A DNA stretch of 64,000 nt from Variovorax sp037204085 (GTDB taxonomy: Bacteria; Pseudomonadota; Gammaproteobacteria; Burkholderiales; Burkholderiaceae_C): assembly GCF_037204085.1 (NCBI RefSeq), contig NZ_JBBCBW010000015.1, positions 66,678 to 130,677 of the forward strand. The letters are read 5' to 3'. The notes beneath the pieces were generated by a model, which was given only the letters and a program-made list of their open reading frames with translations, ran no database searches and was not told the origin of the DNA. The translations under genes and the position numbers were made by a program. Below are positions 1 through 7,866 of the stretch, piece after piece. Each line of letters begins with the position of its first letter. Position 1 is the stretch's first letter.

Positions 1-822
1 GTGGTGCTGGTGGACGAGCCGGGCTCGACCAACCTGTTCGCGATGCTGCGCTCGATGGACCTGAAGCTGGTCGGCGTGGAGCGCACGGTGAACGGCCCCG
101 ACCTCACGGCGCTGCAGGCGCTGGCGCAGCGCCACGGCGCCAAGGCCTTCTTCACCACCACCAACCTGCACAACCCCACCGGTGGCCAGTGCACGCCGGC
201 CGTGGCCTACCAGATGCTGCGGCTGGCCGAGCAGCTCGACTTCCGCATCGTCGACAACGACGCGATGGCCGGGCTCGAGCCACCCGGCGCCACCTCGCTC
301 GCGAGCCTCGACCGGCTGCAGCGCGTGATCCACGTCGGCAGCTTTTCCAAGACGGTGTCGCCCAGCCTGCGCGTGGGTTTCGTGGCCTGCAACGAGGAGT
401 TCGCCGAGAAGATGATCCTGCAGAAGATGGTCAACAGCCTGACCACCTCGGAGCTCACCGAGCGGCTGCTGCACGGCGTGCTGGTGGAAGGCCGCTACCG
501 GGCGCATCTCGCGCGCCTGGCCGAGCGGCTGCGGACGGCGCAGAACACCGTGTGCGAACGGCTGGAGACCGCCGGCATGCAGCTCTTCACGCGGCCGGCG
601 GGCGGGCCCTTTCTGTGGGCGCGTTTCGAGCGCGACGATGTCGACATGCGCGCGCTGGCGCAGCGCGCCATCTCCGAGAGCTTCCTGCTCGCGCCGGGCG
701 ACCTGTTCCGCACCGACCTGCGGCCCACGCCCTGGCTGCGATTCAACGTCGGCTATGCCGACGACCCGAAGCTCTACCGCTTCCTGGCGCAGGAGGCACG
801 CAGGCTGCGCCAGAAGGGCTGA
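1..822 (+). CDS. PLP-dependent aminotransferase, C-terminal part (5' end outside window)
   Basis: The frame is open from base 1, so the gene begins upstream and the N-terminus is missing. The visible 273 residues are the large and small domains of a fold-type I class I/II aminotransferase. There is an N-x-x-N-P-T-G substrate-binding motif (NLHNPTG) near residue 55. The PLP-binding lysine sits in GSFSKTVSPSLRVGF at codon 117 (bases 349-351), and a distal arginine lies in LRFNVGY near the end. This arrangement occurs both in free-standing aminotransferases and in MocR/PdxR regulators, which carry a GntR winged helix N-terminally; the missing part would decide between them. The GTG at base 1 is only the window edge, not a start. 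Substrate unknown. Confidence 0.85.
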   Translation: MVLVDEPGSTNLFAMLRSMDLKLVGVERTVNGPDLTALQALAQRHGAKAFFTTTNLHNPTGGQCTPAVAYQMLRLAEQLDFRIVDNDAMAGLEPPGATSLASLDRLQRVIHVGSFSKTVSPSLRVGFVACNEEFAEKMILQKMVNSLTTSELTERLLHGVLVEGRYRAHLARLAERLRTAQNTVCERLETAGMQLFTRPAGGPFLWARFERDDVDMRALAQRAISESFLLAPGDLFRTDLRPTPWLRFNVGYADDPKLYRFLAQEARRLRQKG

Positions 823-888
823 GCCCCCGGGTTCGCCGGCTTTTGTTGCCGGCAATAGGCGGCACTGCCCCGACAATCCCTCAAGACA

Positions 889-935
889 AGTAAGAACGAT
901 CTGCTGGCCTTGCCATCGATCAGAATGCCGAGCCC
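889..935 (+). promoter_or_regulatory. Leader of the first response regulator, shared with its paralogue
   Basis: AAGTAAGAACG at 889-899 lies 47 bases before the start codon. A near copy, AAGTAAAAACG, lies 49 bases before the paralogous gene at 5588. The last bases before each ATG also match (TCAGAATGCCGAGC versus TCAAAATGTCGAGC). So the duplication that made the two genes also copied their leader, and both may respond to the same regulator. No clear -35/-10 pair is assigned. Confidence 0.45.
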
Positions 936-956
936 ATGTCCATGCCCATGTCCATG
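933..956 (+). repeat. 12-bp tandem duplication at the start codon
   Basis: CCCATGTCCATG occurs twice in tandem (933-944 and 945-956), giving four in-frame ATG codons at 936, 942, 948 and 954. Relative to the paralogue at 5588, which starts MSTSYPEAVEAVSL, the protein gains four residues (MSMP). This looks like a replication-slippage duplication that leaves the frame intact. Confidence 0.7.
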
Positions 957-1649
957 CCCCCATTGGAAGCCGCTGAAACCGTTTCCCTGCGTTCCTCGCT
1001 GGTGGTCGAAGACGACCCCGCGATGCGCGAACGACTGGGCCATGTGCTGGCCACGCTCGGCAACGACGGGCAGCAGATCGCCTGGGCGGAGAGCATTGCC
1101 GCGGCCAAGGAACTGCTCCGCACGCAGAGCTTCGGCATCGCACTGGTCGACATCGGCCTGCCGGACGGCAGCGGCGTCGAACTCATTAGCTGGATGCAGG
1201 CGCAGCATCCCAAGGTGCCCGCGGTGGTGATCTCGACCTTCCGCACCGAAGAGGTCATTTTTGCGGCGCTGCGTGCCGGCGCCATCGGCTACCTGCTGAA
1301 GGACCGCGACGATCTCGAATTAAGCATGGCGCTGCGCAGCATCGAGCGAGGGGGCGCACCGATCGATCCGGCCATTGCACGCCATATCCTCGGCTGGCTG
1401 GCAACGCAGCTGGCTTCGCCGGTGGCGGCGGCAGACGCGCCCGCCCCACTGCCCGTGGCGCTGACACCGCGAGAGCGAAAGATTCTCGAGCTCGTCTCGC
1501 AAGGGCTCAGCAACCGGGACATGGCCGAGTCGCTGTCGATCTCCAGGCTGACGGTGGAATGCCACACGAAGAACATCTACCGCAAGCTGGCCGTCAACTC
1601 ACGCACCGAGGCCGTCTACCAGGCCCGCAGGCACGGCTTGCTGCACTAA
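936..1649 (+). CDS. NarL/FixJ-type response regulator 1
   Basis: A 237-residue DNA-binding response regulator. The receiver domain (about 20-140) has the acidic pair E25-D26, phosphoacceptor D72 in LVDIGLPDGSG, a signalling serine/threonine in VVISTF and the conserved lysine K122 in YLLKD. A canonical LuxR-type helix-turn-helix follows (about 172-235), with LTPRERKILELVSQGLSNRDMA and VECHTKNIYRKLAV. It is strongly related to the regulator at 5588-6271. The HisKA_3-type kinase at 3588-5540 is the obvious partner, since NarL-type regulators pair with NarX/DesK-type kinases. ATG 936 is used because the upstream leader aligns with the paralogue; 942, 948 and 954 are alternatives. Confidence 0.9.
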   Translation: MSMPMSMPPLEAAETVSLRSSLVVEDDPAMRERLGHVLATLGNDGQQIAWAESIAAAKELLRTQSFGIALVDIGLPDGSGVELISWMQAQHPKVPAVVISTFRTEEVIFAALRAGAIGYLLKDRDDLELSMALRSIERGGAPIDPAIARHILGWLATQLASPVAAADAPAPLPVALTPRERKILELVSQGLSNRDMAESLSISRLTVECHTKNIYRKLAVNSRTEAVYQARRHGLLH

Positions 1650-1680
1650 CCCAGGCCTGCTTGTTTGTGGCGCTCGCGCC

Positions 1681-3495
1681 TCACCAGGCGTAACCCGCCT
1701 GCACGCGAGCGGCAACGCGGTTGCTGCTGCCGCTGCTGGTCGCGGTGGAAACACCCAGCCCCAGGTTGAAGTTGTCGCTGACCTGGTAGCCGAAAGCGAA
1801 GCCGACCGCCGCAGCACCGGCGTAGTTGCCCACGGCGGCGCCCATCCATTTCTTGCCCACGGCCAAAGTCGGCATCGAAGGCATGGCCAGTGCGGCTGCA
1901 ACGCCCTGTGCTGCAAAGGCGTTGGCCTGGCTGGTCGCGTTGCTCACCGCCTGCTGCAGCTGGTTGACGTTGACGGCATCGGTGCCCAGCAGGCCGGGCG
2001 CGACATTCGCAATGCCGCGCAACTGACCGGTGGCGGCGTTGCCCACCGACACGGTGTTGTCACGGTCGGCCACCGAACCCTGGCCGAGCGCGACCGCGTT
2101 GCTGCCCGATGCCAGCGTGTTGGCACCCAGCGCCACGGCGTTGTTGCCGGTGGCCACCGCGTTGTTGCCCACGGCCGTCGTGGGGTCTGCCAGCGCCTTT
2201 GCGCCAGCCCCAATGGCGACCGAACCCGCATGGCTGGCTTGTGCGCCGTTGCCGACGGCAACGGTGTCCTGCCCGTTGGCCTGTGCGTTGGTGCCCATCG
2301 ACGTGCTGCCGGCACCGCTCGCGCCCGCCCCTGGCCCGCAGGCCACCGCTCCACCCGCGCCCACTGCGCAGACGCCGCTGGACAGTGCCTGGTTCATCAA
2401 GCTCTGCAATGCGGTGACCTGCTGGACGGTGAAGTTGTTTGCCGTGGTGATGGCCGTCTGCTGGGCCTGCTGCACCTGGCCGACATTGGCGGCATCGGTT
2501 GCCACCTGGCCCGCACCGACGTTGCTGATGGTGGTGCCGGCGCCGCCGTTGGCATTGAGTTGCAGCGAAGTGCCGCCCGCGCCGTACTGCGCCGAGTTCT
2601 GCGCCAGGCCGAGCGCGGAGTCGGCCGTGCCTTGTGCGGCCGAGGCTGTCTGCTGCACGGTGTACAGCTGGCTGCCATTGACTGCATCGGTACTTGCGGC
2701 GGTCACCGCTCCGGCGCTCACATTGACCAGGCCGCGCGTCTGACCGGAGGCTCCGAAGGACACCGTGTTGGCCACGGTGGCAACAGAATTCGCGCCGATG
2801 GCGACGCTGCCGTTCGCGCCGCTTGCGACCCGGCTACCGGAACCCATCGCCACGCTACCCGTGGCCAATGCGGCCGCGCCCGAAGCTCCGCCGTTGGCGC
2901 CACCGATCGCAGTGCTGCCGCTGCCGGATGCCACGGCGCCTTGGCTGGCCCCTGAAGCGCTCCCGATGGCGATCGCGGCAATGCCCGAGGCCTGGGCCCC
3001 GCTGCCACCTGTCGGGCCGGTGTCGAGGCAGCAGGCCTCGGGGCCCACGCTTCCCGCGCCGAGCGCAATCGCACCGCTCGCTGAGGCTTGGGCACCGCGC
3101 CCCCCTGTGCCCCCCGTTCCCCCCGCCTCGCCGAGCGCGCCGGTTCCTCCGCCTCCGATGGCCGTTGCCCCGTTCGCGGTTGCGCTGGCCCCCGCCCCGC
3201 CCGTGCCGCCGGTGCCACCGGCCGTTCCTACGCCGCCATCGCCGCCCGCACCAAGTGCGGTGGCCCCGTCTCCCGAAACACTGGCCGCAGCGCCTCCCGT
3301 TCCCGCCGTTCCGTTGATGGTTCCGGGCCCGACATTGCCCGCGGAGCCATCGACAAATCCTGCCGCGAAGGCGCTGCCCGCAAACAGCAGCGCAAGGGCT
3401 GGCAGATGCCCAAGCGCTCCCCGCGTCAGCCCTTTTCTGTTCGGCTTTTTGCGCTGTACGTCGTGCGCAACGGCAGCGCGGCTCGGGAATGCCAT
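1681..3495 (-). CDS. Trimeric autotransporter adhesin (YadA-like)
   Basis: A 604-residue type Vc secreted adhesin. A basic N-terminus and a hydrophobic signal segment (about 25-48, ending AFAA) lead to a Gly/Ala-rich head with many GTGG-type runs (about 50-180). Two sets of YadA head repeats of the form S/N-x-A-V/I-A-x-G follow, with neck/stalk motifs DAVNGSQLY (about 268-278) and DAVNVNQL. The last 65 residues are a YadA anchor beta-barrel ending in a terminal aromatic (GYAW). The ATG at 3495 is preceded by a purine-rich AAAGAAGAAG and directly precedes the signal peptide; longer upstream reading adds unrelated sequence. It lies between two response regulators and is divergent from the sensor kinase, suggesting that this two-component locus controls attachment. 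Cysteines (a CC pair in the head, two more near the second stalk) are unusual for the family. Confidence 0.88.
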   Translation of the reverse strand: MAFPSRAAVAHDVQRKKPNRKGLTRGALGHLPALALLFAGSAFAAGFVDGSAGNVGPGTINGTAGTGGAAASVSGDGATALGAGGDGGVGTAGGTGGTGGAGASATANGATAIGGGGTGALGEAGGTGGTGGRGAQASASGAIALGAGSVGPEACCLDTGPTGGSGAQASGIAAIAIGSASGASQGAVASGSGSTAIGGANGGASGAAALATGSVAMGSGSRVASGANGSVAIGANSVATVANTVSFGASGQTRGLVNVSAGAVTAASTDAVNGSQLYTVQQTASAAQGTADSALGLAQNSAQYGAGGTSLQLNANGGAGTTISNVGAGQVATDAANVGQVQQAQQTAITTANNFTVQQVTALQSLMNQALSSGVCAVGAGGAVACGPGAGASGAGSTSMGTNAQANGQDTVAVGNGAQASHAGSVAIGAGAKALADPTTAVGNNAVATGNNAVALGANTLASGSNAVALGQGSVADRDNTVSVGNAATGQLRGIANVAPGLLGTDAVNVNQLQQAVSNATSQANAFAAQGVAAALAMPSMPTLAVGKKWMGAAVGNYAGAAAVGFAFGYQVSDNFNLGLGVSTATSSGSSNRVAARVQAGYAW

Positions 3496-3527
3496 GGCTT
3501 CTTCTTTCTTGAAAGCAAACAAAACAA

Positions 3528-3557
3528 TAGAGACAAAGTGTGTGTTTTCGGTCTCTA
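3528..3557. promoter_or_regulatory. Inverted repeat between adhesin and sensor kinase genes
   Basis: TAGAGAC (3528-3534) and GTCTCTA (3551-3557) form perfect 7-bp arms with a 16-bp spacer in the 92-bp AT-richer gap between the divergent adhesin (start 3495) and kinase (start 3588). The position suits an operator acting on both promoters; binding by the adjacent NarL-type regulators is inference. Confidence 0.45.
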
Positions 3558-3587
3558 CTAGGCCATCCCCGAAAATTGGTAAATGAA

Positions 3588-5540
3588 ATGCCTGATGAAG
3601 AAGCTGCGCTGCAGGCTGGCCTTCCGTTTGCACGCCGCGGCCGCCACTTGTCGGGCCCGAAGGCATGGTTTTGCAAGTTGATCGGTGCATGCGTGCTTCT
3701 CTTGGCGGCCGGCTCCGCCGTAGCGCAGCCCTCGCCTGATATCCACGTAGAAGCGGTGCGCGGCACCGGATGGAACGAGGCCGCACCTCCGGCCGACGGC
3801 TGGACACCCGTCACCCTGCCCGACAGCTGGGCCGCGCGCTGGCCCGGCTTCGACGGCGTGGCCTGGTACCGGTTGACCTGGGACCAGCCCGCGCACGTTG
3901 CCGAAACCGGCTTGCTGCTGCACTACCTCAACATGGCCGGTGCGGTGTCGCTCAACGGCACCCCCATCTGGCGCGACGAAAGCCTGGTCGAACCGCTGAC
4001 GCGAGCCTGGAACAGCCCGCGCTACTGGCTGCTGGCGCCGCCGCTGCTGCGCGAAGGCCGCAACACGCTGCTGATACGGGTTTCGGGCCTTTCGGCGTAT
4101 CAGGCGGGGCTCGGTCCGGTCAGCCTCGGTCCGCCGGCGGCCATGCAGGCGTCATACGGGCATGAGCGTCTCTTGCGCCGCGATCTCCAGATGCTCGGGC
4201 TGGCGGTGAGCGCAGCGGTGTCGGCCTTCTTCGCTGCGCTGTGGCTATTGCGCAGGCGCGAAACGGCCTATGGCTGGTTCGCGCTCATGTCGGTGCTGTG
4301 GCTCCTGTTCGGCTACAACCAGATCGCGACCAGCCCCTGGCCTTTTACGGGCAACCACAGCTGGCAGGCGTCGAACACCTCGCTGCTGCTTCTGTTCAGC
4401 GTGTCATACGCCGTTTTTGCGCTGCGCTTCTGCGAGCGGCGCATGCCGCGCCTGGAAGGCTTTGCGCTGCTGATCGCGGTGGCCGGCGTGCTCGACCTAT
4501 GGCTTGCCGGTTCCGCGAACCTGGTCACTCACCGCGCCCTGTGGACGCTGGTGGGCGGCCTCACGATCATTGCCGTGAACAGCGCCTCGCTGGTTCACGC
4601 CGCGCGGCACCGGGGCAGCCCCATGCGCTCGCTTGCGCCCTTCATGGCACTGTCGGCGATAACCGGCGCGCACGACCTGCTGGTGTTCACCCAGGTGATC
4701 GACAGCAACATCTACTACACAACGATGTCCTCATACGGCCTGCTGCTGGGCATGGCGCTGACGCAGGCCGGGCGCTTCGTGAGCAGCCTGAAGCGCATCG
4801 AGAACTTCAACACCGAGCTGATCGAGGAAGTGAACGCCGCCAAGTCGGAACTGGCCGCCACGCTTGCGCAGCAGCACGCGCTGGAGCTCGCGCATGCGCG
4901 CATCGGCGAGCGGGTCAACCTTGCGAGCGACCTGCACGACGGCTTGGGCGGCATGCTGGTCGGCAGCATTGCAACGCTCGAACGCAGGCCCGAAGAGCTT
5001 TCAGCACCCGCCCTGCTCGCCATGCTCAAGAGCCTGCGCGACGACTTACGGCTCATCATCGACGCCACCGGCCGGCACGACGGCGCACGCGCGTTCGGCG
5101 AGCTGCTGGCGCCCTTGCGGCATCGCACTTCGCAGCTGCTCGACGCCAACGGCATCGACTGCCGGTGGCAGGTGTCGGGCATCGACACGCTCGAGCTGCC
5201 GCCCTCGCAAAGCCTCGACCTGCTGCGCTTCTTGCAGGAGGCGCTGACGAACACCCTCAAGCACAGCGGCGGCCGGCGTGTGGATGTGGCCGTAACCTGC
5301 GCCGGCGCCGACCTGCAACTCGACGTGCGCGACGACGGCCAGGGCTTTGTGGTGGCAGACGCTGTCAAGGGTGGCGGCTCGGGTCTGCGCAGCCTGCACG
5401 CACGCGCCCGCAGGCTGGGCGCCGAGCTTCGGCTGGAGTCTCGCCCAGGTGCCACTCAGCTCGCGTTGCGCATGCCTGTCAAGACGGGAATAAACGGGGC
5501 GATACAAATTGCAATCATCGGTAACAATGGACGAAAATAA
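3588..5540 (+). CDS. Membrane sensor histidine kinase, NarX/DesK class, with jelly-roll-like ectodomain
   Basis: A 650-residue kinase. After a signal or first membrane segment (KLIGACVLLLAAGSAVAQ, about 30-47), a periplasmic domain (about 50-185) resembles the sugar-binding jelly roll of family 2 glycosidases: WTPVTLPDSWA, WYRLTW, LNGTPIWRDE and NTLLIRVSG. About seven hydrophobic helices follow (200-400), as in 7TMR-DISM receptors. The transmitter has a HisKA_3 box ASDLHDGLGG with H450, an N box LQEALTNTLKHSG (N555) and G boxes DDGQGF and GSGLRSL. It should phosphorylate the NarL-type regulators on either side. ATG 3588 is chosen; a 3540 start adds 16 residues, and the ATG at 3583 is out of frame and soon stops. 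The ligand is unknown, perhaps a carbohydrate. Confidence 0.85.
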   Translation: MPDEEAALQAGLPFARRGRHLSGPKAWFCKLIGACVLLLAAGSAVAQPSPDIHVEAVRGTGWNEAAPPADGWTPVTLPDSWAARWPGFDGVAWYRLTWDQPAHVAETGLLLHYLNMAGAVSLNGTPIWRDESLVEPLTRAWNSPRYWLLAPPLLREGRNTLLIRVSGLSAYQAGLGPVSLGPPAAMQASYGHERLLRRDLQMLGLAVSAAVSAFFAALWLLRRRETAYGWFALMSVLWLLFGYNQIATSPWPFTGNHSWQASNTSLLLLFSVSYAVFALRFCERRMPRLEGFALLIAVAGVLDLWLAGSANLVTHRALWTLVGGLTIIAVNSASLVHAARHRGSPMRSLAPFMALSAITGAHDLLVFTQVIDSNIYYTTMSSYGLLLGMALTQAGRFVSSLKRIENFNTELIEEVNAAKSELAATLAQQHALELAHARIGERVNLASDLHDGLGGMLVGSIATLERRPEELSAPALLAMLKSLRDDLRLIIDATGRHDGARAFGELLAPLRHRTSQLLDANGIDCRWQVSGIDTLELPPSQSLDLLRFLQEALTNTLKHSGGRRVDVAVTCAGADLQLDVRDDGQGFVVADAVKGGGSGLRSLHARARRLGAELRLESRPGATQLALRMPVKTGINGAIQIAIIGNNGRK

Positions 5541-5587
5541 GTAAAAACGTCCCAGTTCATCGGTCGCCGCTTCAAAATGTCGAGCAA
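5539..5587 (+). promoter_or_regulatory. Leader of the second response regulator, copy of the 889-935 leader
   Basis: AAGTAAAAACG at 5539-5549 overlaps the kinase stop codon and matches AAGTAAGAACG before the first regulator, at nearly the same distance from the ATG. TCAAAATGTCGAGC just before the ATG also matches. It may be a second promoter inside the kinase-regulator unit; a transcript reading through from the kinase is equally possible across this 47-bp gap. Confidence 0.4.
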
Positions 5588-6271
5588 ATGTCAACTTCCT
5601 ACCCGGAAGCCGTTGAAGCCGTTTCTCTGAGCCCGACGCTCGTCGTCGAGAACGATCCTTCGATGCAGGAACGTTTTCGCTACATCCTGTCGACGCTCGG
5701 ATGCGACGAGCCCCAGATCGTCTGGACCGAGAACGGTGAGACGGCGATGCAACTGCTCGAGAGCCAGCGCTTCGGTGTGGTTCTTGTGGACATCGGCTTG
5801 CCCGACGGCAGCGGGGTCGACCTCATCGACTGGCTGCAGGCCCACCAACCGCAGGTGCCCGCCGTTGCGGTTTCCGCAAAGCGCACCGACGAAACCATTT
5901 TTTCAGCGCTGCGCACCGGCGCGGTGGCCTACCTGCTGAAGGAACGCGACGATCTAGAGCTCAGCATCGGCCTGCGCAGCATCGAGCAAGGCGGCGCGCC
6001 TATCGACACGGCCATTGCGCGGCGCATCCTGGCGTGGGACGCGGGTCACGCGGCCGATTCACCGGCCGATCCGGACACGACGCTGTCGCTGCGCGAACGC
6101 AAGATGCTCGAGTTGGTGGTGCAAGGGCGCAGCTACAGCGACATTGCCGAAACGCTTTCGGCGCCCCGGCTGGCGCTGGAGTGCCGCACCCGGGGCATCT
6201 ACCGGAAACTGGCACTCGGCTCGCGGGCCGAAACGGCGCACGCGGGCGGCGAAGATTCCTTTTCGCGCTGA
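5588..6271 (+). CDS. NarL-type response regulator 2, diverged paralogue
   Basis: A 227-residue paralogue of the regulator at 936. Phosphoacceptor D68 (LVDIGLPDGSG) and K118 (YLLKE) are kept, but the second acidic residue of the metal pocket is asparagine (VVENDPSM, E21-N22), where the first copy has E-D. The LuxR-type helix-turn-helix is recognisable up to IYRKLA but decayed. The recognition helix reads LALECRTRGIYRKL instead of LTVECHTKNIYRKL. The C-terminal helix seen in copy 1 (VYQARRHGLLH) is replaced by an unrelated tail (HAGGEDSFSR). It lies 47 bp downstream of the kinase and is probably co-transcribed. It may be a phosphate sink, a dimerisation partner of copy 1, or a copy losing function. 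Confidence 0.85.
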   Translation: MSTSYPEAVEAVSLSPTLVVENDPSMQERFRYILSTLGCDEPQIVWTENGETAMQLLESQRFGVVLVDIGLPDGSGVDLIDWLQAHQPQVPAVAVSAKRTDETIFSALRTGAVAYLLKERDDLELSIGLRSIEQGGAPIDTAIARRILAWDAGHAADSPADPDTTLSLRERKMLELVVQGRSYSDIAETLSAPRLALECRTRGIYRKLALGSRAETAHAGGEDSFSR

Positions 6272-6274
6272 GGC

Positions 6275-7099
6275 TTACTCCGCCCAGACCACCATGCCGG
6301 TCCATGCGGTGGCCAGCACCACGATGCCAAAGGCAATGCGGTACCAGGCAAAAGGAATGAAGTTGTGCGTGCTGATGTACCGCAGCAGCCAGCGCACGCA
6401 GAGCCACGCGCTCAGGAACGAGAACACCAGCCCCACCGAGAACAGCGGAATGTCGGCCACCGACAGCAGCGCGCGCTCCTTGTAGAGGCTGTAGGCCCCG
6501 GCGCCGATGAGCGTCGGAATGGCAAGGAAGAACGAAAAATCGGTGGCTGCCTGGCGCGACAGGCCCAGCAGCATGCCGCCGATGATGGTCGAGCCGCTGC
6601 GGCTGGTGCCCGGAATCATCGCGAAGCACTGCACCAGGCCGACCTTGAGCGCGTCCCACATCGTCATGTCGTCGACATGCTCGATGCGCACCGAGCCCGG
6701 CGGCCGTTTTTCGGCCCAGAGAATGATGAAGCCGCCGATGATGAAGGTACTGGCCACCACCACGGGGGTGAAAAGATGCGCCTTGATCATCTTGCCGAAG
6801 ATCAGGCCCAGCACCACGGCGGGAAGAAAGCCGAGCACCACGTTGATGGCCAGACGCCTGGCCTTGGGCTGCCGGGGCAGCGCCACCACGGTGGAATGGA
6901 TCTTCTGCCAGTACACCAGGATCACCGCGAAGATCGCGCCCGTCTGAATGGCAATGTCGAACACCTTGGCCTTGGCGTCGTCGAAGCCGAGCAGCGAGCC
7001 CGCAAGAATCAGATGCCCGGTCGACGAGATCGGCAGAAACTCTGTCAGCCCTTCGACGATGCCCATGACAGCGGCCTTCACCAGCAAAACGATGTCCAC
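6275..7099 (-). CDS. uppP: Undecaprenyl-diphosphatase UppP (BacA)
   Basis: An integral membrane phosphatase that recycles undecaprenyl diphosphate to the monophosphate carrier for peptidoglycan and O-antigen synthesis, and gives bacitracin resistance. The 274 residues match the usual length of about 270. Hallmarks are the N-terminal GIVEGLTEFLPISSTGHLIL box, with the E-x-x-x-E glutamates, and the second conserved region PGTSRSGSTI. A GTG start at 7099 is chosen because AAAGGAG lies five bases upstream; the in-frame ATG at 7123 would put that Shine-Dalgarno inside the coding sequence. Only 3 bp separate its stop from the convergent regulator gene at 6271. Confidence 0.95.
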   Translation of the reverse strand: MDIVLLVKAAVMGIVEGLTEFLPISSTGHLILAGSLLGFDDAKAKVFDIAIQTGAIFAVILVYWQKIHSTVVALPRQPKARRLAINVVLGFLPAVVLGLIFGKMIKAHLFTPVVVASTFIIGGFIILWAEKRPPGSVRIEHVDDMTMWDALKVGLVQCFAMIPGTSRSGSTIIGGMLLGLSRQAATDFSFFLAIPTLIGAGAYSLYKERALLSVADIPLFSVGLVFSFLSAWLCVRWLLRYISTHNFIPFAWYRIAFGIVVLATAWTGMVVWAE

Positions 7100-7180
7100 G
7101 CTTACTCCTTTAAAGAGCGCCAATTATGGCGAGGCATCGAGTCAGGCCGGGTTCAGGCGGCCCCGTGCGGCTGCGGGCTT

Positions 7181-7852
7181 TTATCGGCGGCCCTGCCCGG
7201 AGCGCGCCCGCAGCGCCCGCACGGCGCTGTCTACGGTGGTCAGCACCGGCAGGCCGCTGGCCTGCTCGCAAGCGACACGGGCGCGCGCCATGCTGAACTG
7301 CGCCAGCGCAATGCGCGTGCAGCCGCGCTCGCGCAGGGCCTTTGCCTGCGCGGCAATCAGGGCGTCGTGCCGCGCGGTATCGCCGGCATTCAGCGCGTCG
7401 AGCGCGCCTTTGGCGAGGGCGGGCTCCAGATCGATGCCGGGCGGAAACTCCGGGGGCATCGACACCAGCGTGGCCGCAAAGGTTGCAATGAGGCCGAGCC
7501 GGCCCTGCCCCTGGTCTTGGTCTTGCGCCTGCACGGCCTCGGCCACCATCGCCTCGTTGGGCTTGAGCACCGGAATGCCCGCGTGCCGCTTTGCTACCGC
7601 CTCGATGCAGGGGCCGAAGGCCGAACAGGTGAAGAGAATGCCCTGCGCGCCGGTGTCGACGGCGTACTGCGCAAGCCGCTGAAAGCGCTCGTGCATTGCG
7701 GCGTCAAGCCCCTGGCCGCCGCGCGCCAGGTCGGCCGAGAGGCTATCGTCCAGCAGGTTCATGCGCTCGGCCTCGGGCCAGTCGCGCTCGAAGGCGGCAT
7801 TGATGGGCGCAACCGAATGCGAAAGCGCGTGGATCAGGGCGATGCGGGTCAT
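7181..7852 (-). CDS. Aspartate/glutamate racemase family protein
   Basis: A 223-residue member of the Asp/Glu/hydantoin racemase superfamily. The first half-site motif GILFTCSAFGPC carries C76, where the first catalytic cysteine is expected. The second half-site reads GCTRIALAQFSMA: the usual position of the partner cysteine holds Gln-Phe-Ser, so a classical two-base cysteine racemase mechanism is doubtful. There is a Q/D-rich insertion (QAQDQDQGQG). The gene starts 14 bp after the stop of the binding-protein gene and is last in a three-gene operon with an aminotransferase, suggesting amino-acid isomerisation or cleavage in catabolism. Substrate unknown. Confidence 0.75.
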   Translation of the reverse strand: MTRIALIHALSHSVAPINAAFERDWPEAERMNLLDDSLSADLARGGQGLDAAMHERFQRLAQYAVDTGAQGILFTCSAFGPCIEAVAKRHAGIPVLKPNEAMVAEAVQAQDQDQGQGRLGLIATFAATLVSMPPEFPPGIDLEPALAKGALDALNAGDTARHDALIAAQAKALRERGCTRIALAQFSMARARVACEQASGLPVLTTVDSAVRALRARSGQGRR

Positions 7853-7866
7853 GCGGGAAGCGGCTG

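Noticed and set aside
2030..3586. Plus-strand Ala/Pro-rich open frames opposite the adhesin
   Set aside because: They are reverse images of the Gly/Ala-rich adhesin head and carry no domain or start signals.
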